From assembly GCA_015179045.1 (NCBI GenBank), contig WHUZ01000057.1, forward strand, positions 124,001 through 188,000: DNA of 64,000 nt. The letters are read 5' to 3'. The stretch is from Kalaharituber pfeilii (Eukaryota > Ascomycota > Pezizomycetes > Pezizales > Pezizaceae). Positions 57,415 through 64,000 of this stretch are shown in pieces (position 1 is the first letter of the stretch; every line of letters starts with the position of its first letter). Below the pieces are notes generated by a model. It saw only the letters and a program-made list of their open reading frames with translations. It searched no databases and was not told the DNA's origin. A program made the translations under genes and the position numbers.

Positions 57415-57805
57415 CGAGAAATTTTCGCACCGGGCTGCGAAGGGGCGAAGGAGAGGAGAGAGGAAGGAGAGGAGAGAGGAAGGAGAGGAGAGAGGAAGGA
57501 GAGGAGAGAGGAAGGAGAGGAGAGAGGAAGGAGAGGAGAGAGGAAGGAGAGGAGAGAGGTGGAGAGATATGGGAAGGAGAAGGGCATGGAGTGGAATAGG
57601 GGAGCATTTCGTTTGCCAATGCAGAAACTGGAAGAACCGCCAAGATCAGGTTCTAGAAGGGGAGAGAAGGGGGTGGAACGGGATGTGTACGTAGAACTTT
57701 CTTTGTTAAGCCTGTCTCCGGGCTTTGGGGGGGGGCCCAGGGACTCTGCCATGGCTTAGCGCTGCAAGCGGGGTTACGTGATATAAAAAAAAAAAAAAAA
57801 AAAAA
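57415..57805 (+). mobile_element. non-autonomous retroelement, tail family B, with minisatellite
   Basis: Relative of 55700-56127. It has an internal 17-bp GAGGAAGGAGAGGAGAG array (about seven copies, 57445-57560), then AAGCCTGTCTCCGGGCTT, GCCATGGCTTAGCGCTGC, GCGGGGTTACGTGATAT and poly-A. No target duplication was found. Confidence 0.65.
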
Positions 57806-58117
57806 GTCTCCCCCTGCAATCATTTCTTCCCAGGCCCTCGAGGTACTTGGGCCTGTTGAAGATATTGCCACTGGCATGTTGCCATTTGTCCCTTGCTGTT
57901 GGGTGCCAGCTCTGACTGCTGCGGTTGATGGTACTTCATACTGCTCATGATCAGACGCGTGGCGGCCATCGTCCTCAATGGTCATTCGGCACGATCCCGC
58001 CGCATTTGTCGCCTCCTCTGTAGGTTCAAAGGAAGACACCGCAGCAGACAAATCCGCAAAAACCTCGCCATAGCCCATAGGGTGGCATGCGAGTAATGAT
58101 ATAAAAAAAAAAAAAAA
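57806..58117 (+). mobile_element. LINE tail, family A, with unresolved 5' end
   Basis: CTCGCCATAGCCCATAGGGT...GAGTAATGATAT and poly-A to 58117. The preceding 57806-58061 is open on the minus strand (EVFADLSAAVSSFEPTEEAT) but of unknown origin. Confidence 0.6.
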
Positions 58118-58249
58118 TTGCCGTAATCCAAGCTCCTGATGATTCTAATTAAAATCTAGAGAACCAATACTGATTGTCGCAGTTGCAGAAGCCGTCACTT
58201 TGAGATCTTTTCGATTGTGTCGTCGCACCACAAAATGCTCCTAGTTTAT

Positions 58250-58604
58250 TGTAAGGGCGCTGCTGGGATCAGTAGGCGAAGGCACGATCGCCTGTGCTAC
58301 GAGACAGCAGGGACAGAGAGGGACAAGGTAGAAGAGAGAATGAGCGTACGTTGACCACTGGAGACTACATACAGGCGGGTAGGAGAGGTATATATAGACG
58401 AGAGAGAGTGAACAGAAGTAGCAGGTACGAGTATTGCATGAACTTGGACATGACGACATAGAAGAGTGCTTGTAGAATGCTGTAGGATCATGTGGAATGA
58501 TGTAGAGCTATGGCGGCGGTTCGAGAGCATTCTGTGGTTCGGGTCGATCACTGCATGGTGGTTACCAGGAACTAATCCCTGTTATTTCCTATTGCGGCAT
58601 GACA
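58250..58604 (-). mobile_element. solo LTR, 355 bp
   Basis: Sister of 47509-47903; TGTAAGGGC...GCATGACA flanked by a perfect TTTAT duplication (58245-58249 and 58605-58609). Confidence 0.92.
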
Positions 58605-58699
58605 TTTATGGATTGAGACATTTACAATTTCGCTCTGTCTTTTCCCCTGCGATGGCCATATATATACTGACGGACCGCTTGTCTTCACAAGTTGAACAG

Positions 58700-58930
58700 T
58701 GAATGCGAACCGTGCGTGGGATTTTTTTTTTTTTTTTTTTTATTTCATTACTCGCGTGCCGCCTGACCGTGCGTGCGAAGTGTAGTATTGCAAGAGTGCC
58801 GAAAGGATTGCTTGCTTTCCTAATTACAGAACAAACATGCTACTTTAACCTACATGTTAACAAAGGAATCAAAGAAAGTAATAACTCGAATCACAAGGTA
58901 CAGAAAGATTCTATGCCAAACAATCTGATA
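58700..58930 (+). repeat. dispersed repeat, partner of 40920-41117
   Basis: Inverted match to 40920-41117, interrupted by the family-A tail at 58722-58765. Downstream (58931-59040) a short AATCAAAGAAG tandem region follows. Confidence 0.7.
58722..58765 (-). mobile_element. about 44-bp LINE tail, family A
   Basis: Poly-T, then ATTTCATTACTCGCGTGCCGCC; flanked by ACCGTGCGTG (58709-58718 and 58766-58775). Confidence 0.85.
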
Positions 58931-59667
58931 ATGAAAGAAGTTCAGATAATCAAAGAATAACCGAAGAATGATCAAAGAACAATAATCAAAGAAGAACAAT
59001 CAAAGAAGCCATAGAAAGAACAATCAAAGAAGCCATAGAAAGATCCATTCTTTGTGGCCAGAGCGACAACCCGGTAACACAAGGCTTTGCCTATTCCGGT
59101 GCAACACCAATTCTGGTAGGAGAGAAAAAGAGACGGAAATATTGCCTTACTTGTATACAAAGCATATAGTATTCTAAACGTCACTTGCCGTAATGGTCAC
59201 CCCTCGGATATATACATGCTCTATAACATTCCAGAGTTGCCTTACATTGACTACTTCTTCCCGCAGCTATTTTTTGCAGGCTTCTATTCGTATCCAACAT
59301 GTTCCCTATTTCTTCCCGAACTCTCCCACATCATTCGTGAAACAGCAAGAACTGTAGCTCTAACTATGAGGTAAGTCCTATAAGAGCGAGAGAGTATGCG
59401 AGGGCTGCTTTGTCACGTTGAAGGCTAAATCACGAAGGGAAGATATAGAGATACCGTTAAGTCTGTTGGTCTAAGAGTCGTAAGAACAACAGGTTTATAT
59501 ACATGAGAAAGCATAGTATAACATGACTTGAGAACCATAACTGAATAGGGAAGTATTAGAGAAGTATATCATATCAGCAAGGTGAGAAAGGCACGGGATG
59601 CGTGGCTTGCAAAGAAAAACGCCGTGGCGTAAGCTACACAAAAGTTGGCGTTGTGGCGTGATTCATA

Positions 59668-59811
59668 GCCTAGGTTACCATCTCAGTGACGGACAGGAGG
59701 GTTAGATCGGACAGAAAATGGTTCATGTTTTATCTTCTGCTTTATCATGTAACTAAATCGCCATAGCTCACAGGGTGGCATGCGATCACAGATATAAAAA
59801 AAAAAAAAGAA
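59668..59811 (+). mobile_element. 144-bp LINE tail, family A
   Basis: About 85 bp of 3' sequence, then CGCCATAGCTCACAGGGTGGC and poly-A. Flanked by GATTCATA (59660-59667 and 59812-59819). Confidence 0.82.
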
Positions 59812-59839
59812 GATTCATATACAGTCCAGTAGCGAGACT

Positions 59840-60696
59840 GTTTTTTTTTTTTGTTTTTTTTGTTTAATATCTTTACTCGCTTGCCGCCCCTGTAGGATAT
59901 GGCGAGGTTAATTACGTAGGAGATAATTGGGGAAAAGAAAGGTAAGGTCATGATCCCCTGCTGGTCTCCCCGCTTGATGGATAGCAAAATAATGATAAAC
60001 CAAAAGAAAGGAGACGGAACAAAGTCCCGCCAGAGCTCCCAGGTAAATTAGGAAAGAAAGACCTGGAAAATGAGTAACTTGCCCCGAAGATAAGAGTGAG
60101 TCGCCCGAAAATGACCGTTGATCAGGACCTGGCCCAGTTGAGTAAGTTTACTAGCTTGTCCACCCCTTCTTTGTCTCTCGGTTCCTTTGTCTCCGCCATT
60201 CCGCCCGGCCATTTTCTCTTCCAGACCCTGCACCTCTCCCATACGTGCGTCGAAGTTTCTTCTACCCCGCACCAGTGACACTCCGGGGAGTCGGAAGTCC
60301 CGATCCTGAACCCCCAAGCCTTTAGCCCTTTCCCGCCCAGTGGTCCCGCCACGATTCCTGTCAGGATTCCTGTTTCCCAGTCGCTGAAGTGGCCTGCACC
60401 TCAGGTCTAGGCGATTCCTTTCTTCGGCTCTCCGGGCCCTGGCCTCCATCCGGATTCTGGCTTCCGCTACGGCTTCCGTCTTTGGATCATGGCGCCGACT
60501 TCGCCGCTCGGTCGGCTTTCTCGTTGCCTGGTATGCCGATGTGTGCCTTGACCCACATTATCACTACATCCAGCCCTCCCCGGTCTATTCTTGCTTCCCA
60601 TGCTTCTCTTACCCTTCGTGCCGCGCCTCCGGGGTTGGCTCTGTCTTCGGCTATGTGCACGAGGCTCTTGACTGTTGCCTGGGAGTCGGTGAGAAT
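59840..60696 (-). mobile_element. 5'-truncated LINE, family A, 857 bp
   Basis: Poly-T and reverse-complement tail at the left, then minus-strand ORF2 remnants: knuckle ECHWCGVEETSTH, MWVKAHIGIPGNEKADRAA, ILTDSQATVKSLV. Flanked by a perfect 12-bp duplication AGTAGCGAGACT (59828-59839 and 60697-60708). Frames are disrupted. Confidence 0.9.
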
Positions 60697-60908
60697 AGTA
60701 GCGAGACTAAATGCAAATGAATGGAACGAAAAGATAAAATGAAAAAGATAGCAACAGGTGGCAGCGGATGTAATGTTCCGACAAAATCCCAGTAGAAACC
60801 GCTGATGATAGTTTTGTACCATGTATTGAACAAACACACATCTTGTTCTGAAACCTGTGATGCATGTGCGTAGATGGTAGCCAGATATTCCCGTTACCCT
60901 GAAGGATC

Positions 60909-60971
60909 GCCCTGCCATGGCGAGCGGCTGCAAGCGGGTCACGTTTTATATAAAAAAAAACAAAAACAAAA
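60909..60971 (+). mobile_element. 63-bp LINE tail, family B
   Basis: GCCCTGCCATGGCGAGCGGC...GCGGGTCACG then an A/C-rich tail; flanked by a perfect 13-bp duplication ACCCTGAAGGATC (60896-60908 and 60972-60984). Confidence 0.9.
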
Positions 60972-60984
60972 ACCCTGAAGGATC

Positions 60985-61900
60985 TGGAACATTCCTAGCA
61001 CGCCCGTGACCATCTCATCTCCTTTGTCATTACTTACAATTCCGATATGAGCCTTGACCCACATTAGCTTCGTATACTCTTCTCTTTTCCACCTTCTCGC
61101 TGTCTTGTCCACTGCCCTCCTGACATCCTCTGTCCTCCCCTTTCCCTCCCTACCTGCCCTCTGGATTGCTAGAATAGCCATCGCTGAATCCAAGCAGATG
61201 AGGAGAGGGACCCCGTCTTTCGTACTCTCTAGTACTCTCTTACTCCCCTCGCCTCCCCATCAAACACTATCACTGTTCTCCCCACCACTTCTGCCACTAC
61301 TACTGACCTTTCCTACACTCCTGCCCCTACATTGCTGTCCTCAATCTTGCTGCCATCTGAGTATAGGATTGCTCTCTCTCTTCCGGCTTCTTCTATTAAT
61401 GTCTTCCACTCCTCTCTCCCTCCACCCTTTCTGCTGAATCTTTCTGCCACTTCTAATGCTGCGTCCTCACACTCCCTTCCTACAAGATTTCTTCTCCCTC
61501 CTCTGTGAACCTTGTCTACTACCCTTGCGAGCGGTCAAGAATTGTTTCATACTCATCCTTCTCTCCTAGTGCCCACTGCACCCCCAGTCCCTCCAACTTC
61601 TCGCTCCGTCCTTCCCCTCCTCGTTTTCTCTCCGAAAGTCCGCTGTACAAATCTCCACCAGCTCCAATAGTTCTTCTGCCTCCCATACTAGTGCTCTTGC
61701 CTGTGCGCTGTCCAGGATCATCTCTATGTCCTCCACTCCACACACTGCATTTACTGCCTCCACTCCTACTCGCCTCCCTCCTCCAGCCGCCTTCTTCGGA
61801 ACTTGCAGCTATACTCCCACCATCTTCCTTCTCTACTCCTTCTGCCCTCACCACCCAATCTCGCTCTCCCACATCGCCACCACTCTTACTATCAATGGAG
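60985..61900 (-). pseudogene. LINE ORF2 fragment (family like 7760-8228)
   Basis: The minus strand reads CLDSAMAILAIQRAG, KLMWVKAHIGIVSNDKGDEM and, upstream, VCGVEDIEMILDSAQARALVW, ELVEICTADF. These are RNase H and preceding thumb-like regions of a LINE, broken by stops. At 61910-62110 a plus-strand SSVVIYLEEQ stretch may be ORF1 debris. Confidence 0.6.
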
Positions 61901-62368
61901 GGGGTTGAGGAGCAAACCCCAAGCTCAGTTGTAATATACCTAGAGGAGCAAAGTATACCCGCTTGGCATCAACGCAATCCTCATAACTACCACAATATAC
62001 TACTAGAAATGGCCGAGGAATCCGGGTATCTCTACCTAAGAAGACAACACTCCAAAATCTCATGTAGAGCAAGAAGAATAGTGGAAGTCTATTTACTAAT
62101 TTTCTTATAGTTATTCTATAAATAATAATTTAGCTATGATGACAAAATCTATATTCTCAACTACAGCAGCCTTAGAAGCGCAGCAAATTTTTATAATTAT
62201 GTTGTGGCAACTTGGTAGCAGAACGTTTTCTCTATAACGTTTCTCTATACTCATGACCAGCAGCACATAGAGGTACCTAGTGATACTTGTAAAAAACAAT
62301 TGTTCGCGCCCCAAATCCTCTTCCGTAAGGTTCCAGCCCATATAAAGGACTTTCTTAGTCGGAAGCTA

Positions 62369-63553
62369 ATGCCAAGCCATCAGTACGTACCACCCAAGGC
62401 GCTACCAGATGAGAATTTCCAGACAACAGCCCCACTCCCCCTGGTTACGAGACGACGTCTGCACACTCAATATCGGACTCGAGCTACACTCCTTCAGAAA
62501 TACGCACTTACCAAACGTAAATCCAACCCCGAACGACTTGCATCCCATTCAAACAGATTGATGATGCCTATGCCGGAGCGCCGGAGATTGGCCCTGGACA
62601 TTCGCCAAAGGTTAATTTAGCGTTTGATTCTCGCCCCTCAACCGAGATGGCAAAGACGCAAGCTACTAACACCCTTTCTTGCCGTCTAGGTTCATTCGCG
62701 GCTCCGGGGACGCCGTGATCATCGTCGCTCACCCTTCGGAGGCAAGACGGGGGTCAGCTGCAGAGTCCGGCAAGTGTGCTGGCAACGACACCAACAAACA
62801 GTCGGAATGTTTTGTAGTTGACCGGAAGCTCCTTGCGTCGCTCTCCAAGGCCCTGCACCAGCAGTTATACGACGAGATTGGGAACGCGCTTGACGGCTTC
62901 ATCTCCGTGCGGGATGTGGACGGAGTTATCATGGAGCGGTTTCTCTCCTGGGCCTATGACGGCGACTACGACTTGTATGTATCCGTCTGCCACCGTCTCA
63001 TGAGCCACATCTAGCAAGCAACGGGTACTAACAAAACTGTCGTGCACTACGCAGGGCAGAATTGACGACCGCTGAGGCTCTACTTGCCCACATACGAGTT
63101 TATCGCCTTGCCGACGAGTTCCAAACGCGCCGACTGAAAGAATACGCGTGGGAAGAGGCCGAGGCACTGCTTCGCAGCCTCAAAGACCTTCGCGCCGTTG
63201 CCGCCCAAGACCGGGAAAACCTTTGCAACCATATCACGCAGTGCGCCAGGACATGCTTCACTGAGCTCATTTGGGATCTTACCGAGCTCAAGAGCCTTGT
63301 AAACGTCGCCCGCACAGCCCAGCAAGTCCCATCACCGACCGCGGCCCAAAGAGTAACAAAAAAAGACAACCTGAACGAGGTGTGCTGCGTTTACTTGGCA
63401 CAGTTCATGGCCTACAACCTTTCCCACTTCAGGGAGTTGTCTGCGTTTGCAGAGCTCGTTCAAAGTTGTTGGGCGTTTGCGCAGATTCTGCTGCACTTGC
63501 TAGGCCCAGCGTGTTCCCCACCGTGGAGCTCGGGGATCCTTAATCACTTCTGA
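62369..63553 (+). CDS. BTB/POZ domain protein (three exons)
   Basis: Exons 62369-62610, 62690-62974 and 63055-63553 give an intact frame of 341 aa. Both introns contain a CTAAC branch site (ACTAAC) and end in TAG or CAG. The N-terminal about 80 residues are basic and unrecognised. The BTB fold follows: FVVDRKLLASLSKALHQQL, EIGNALDGFISVRDVDGVIMERFLSWAYDGDYD, ELTTAEALLAHIRVYRLADEF and LKEYAWEEAEALL. Fungal BTB proteins of this kind have mostly unknown roles in protein interaction. The first ATG in frame is at 62369, though the frame is open further upstream. Confidence 0.8.
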
Positions 63554-64000
63554 ATCTGACGCTAGTACCTTTGTACTGTTCATGGAGCTTACGGCGTGTC
63601 GGGAGGTTATGCATTTGCTACATCAATTCATTTGAACTATATCGTTACTTAGGTACGCTGTGAGTGCTCGTTCACGGTAAGCAAACGAAGAAGCCATGCA
63701 GCCATCCTTATACAGCAACATTCCGTCCTATCTGACGGGACTGTAGCGGTGTGGAAGAGGCTGACAAGCATCACTCCTGACAGGATGTTTGCCAGTTGAG
63801 ATGACAAAATTGATACCAGTAAAAAATGCCATTTCATCACTTGACGATTTTCATTTCATGTTCATTATATTGTTCAATGTCCGGATATTCATGCTCATGC
63901 TTAACATGTAGCGTCTTGCTAGTTACACCGCCATCTTCTTCCTCTATATATATCTACTTCGCCTGTAAGTTAATCAATACATGAGAATGGTAAAAAAAAA
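63554..64000. other. gene-free window end
   Basis: No supported feature; a poly-A run is at the very end. Confidence 0.4.

Larger units (their letters stand above)
59351..60778. repeat. dispersed repeat (copy 2 of 2) with two LINE insertions
   Basis: Matches 29437-29808 after removal of 59668-59811 and 59840-60696. Confidence 0.75.

Noticed and set aside
57378..57694. Long frames over the GAGGAAGGAG repeat
   Set aside because: Open only because the 17-bp repeat lacks stops; not a gene.
61054..62110. Plus-strand frames rich in Ser/Pro/Leu
   Set aside because: They are shadows of minus-strand LINE coding sequence.

Overview
The window looks like a transposon-dense accessory region from a filamentous ascomycete (Pezizomycotina). 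Support: short GT-AG introns of about 47-80 bp, a fungal HNH-nuclease gene, a BTB-domain gene, Fot1/pogo, hAT and Tad-like LINE transposons, many solo LTRs, and C-to-T stop codons of the type left by RIP. A truffle-like (Pezizomycetes) origin is only a guess. No tRNA, rRNA or CRISPR was found.

Headline: two copies of the same about 8.6 kb element, 16772-28082 and 31096-40211. Both have long terminal inverted repeats starting TAGCCTCG. Copy 2 has a perfect 9-bp target-site duplication (CCTGCAAAC) and interrupts a coiled-coil reading frame that rejoins in frame when the element is removed. Each copy carries the same three genes: a coiled-coil protein (+), a RecQ-like helicase with zinc-binding cysteines and a long C-terminal extension (+), and a convergent multi-exon gene (-) that resembles the fungal DUF6589 family. 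After subtracting nested insertions the copies are about 8664 and 8584 bp. I know of no named superfamily with this combination.

Layout. 1-2.6 kb: gene-free, with a 577-bp hAT MITE. 2.6-7.5 kb: Fot1/pogo element (TA duplication) with an intact-looking transposase, a solo LTR directly before its start codon and a truncated LINE inside its right end. 7.7-9.3 kb: LINE debris and a second hAT MITE. 9.9-10.7 kb: unrecognised gene of 244 aa. 11.2-14.8 kb: LINE within LINE with two solo LTRs. 15.2-16.2 kb: broken copy of the gene at 44.0 kb. 16.8-28.1 kb: element copy 1. 28-31 kb: retroelement debris. 31.1-40.2 kb: element copy 2. 40-50 kb: LINE tails, LINE ORF1 derivatives, solo LTRs, and a nuclease-fold-like gene at 44.0-45.0 kb. 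50.1-51.1 kb: intact three-exon HNH gene. 51.3-52.1 kb: TIR element with a SANT-like fragment. 52.5-55.5 kb: nearly intact hAT element with one frameshift. 55.7-61.9 kb: non-autonomous retroelements, minisatellites, LTRs, LINEs. 62.4-63.6 kb: three-exon BTB/POZ gene.

Likely cellular genes are few: 9941-10675, 44024-44968, 50079-51052 (-) and 62369-63553. The rest is mobile DNA nested to several levels, much of it datable by target-site duplications. At least ten solo LTRs but no LTR-retrotransposon gag or pol coding region were seen.
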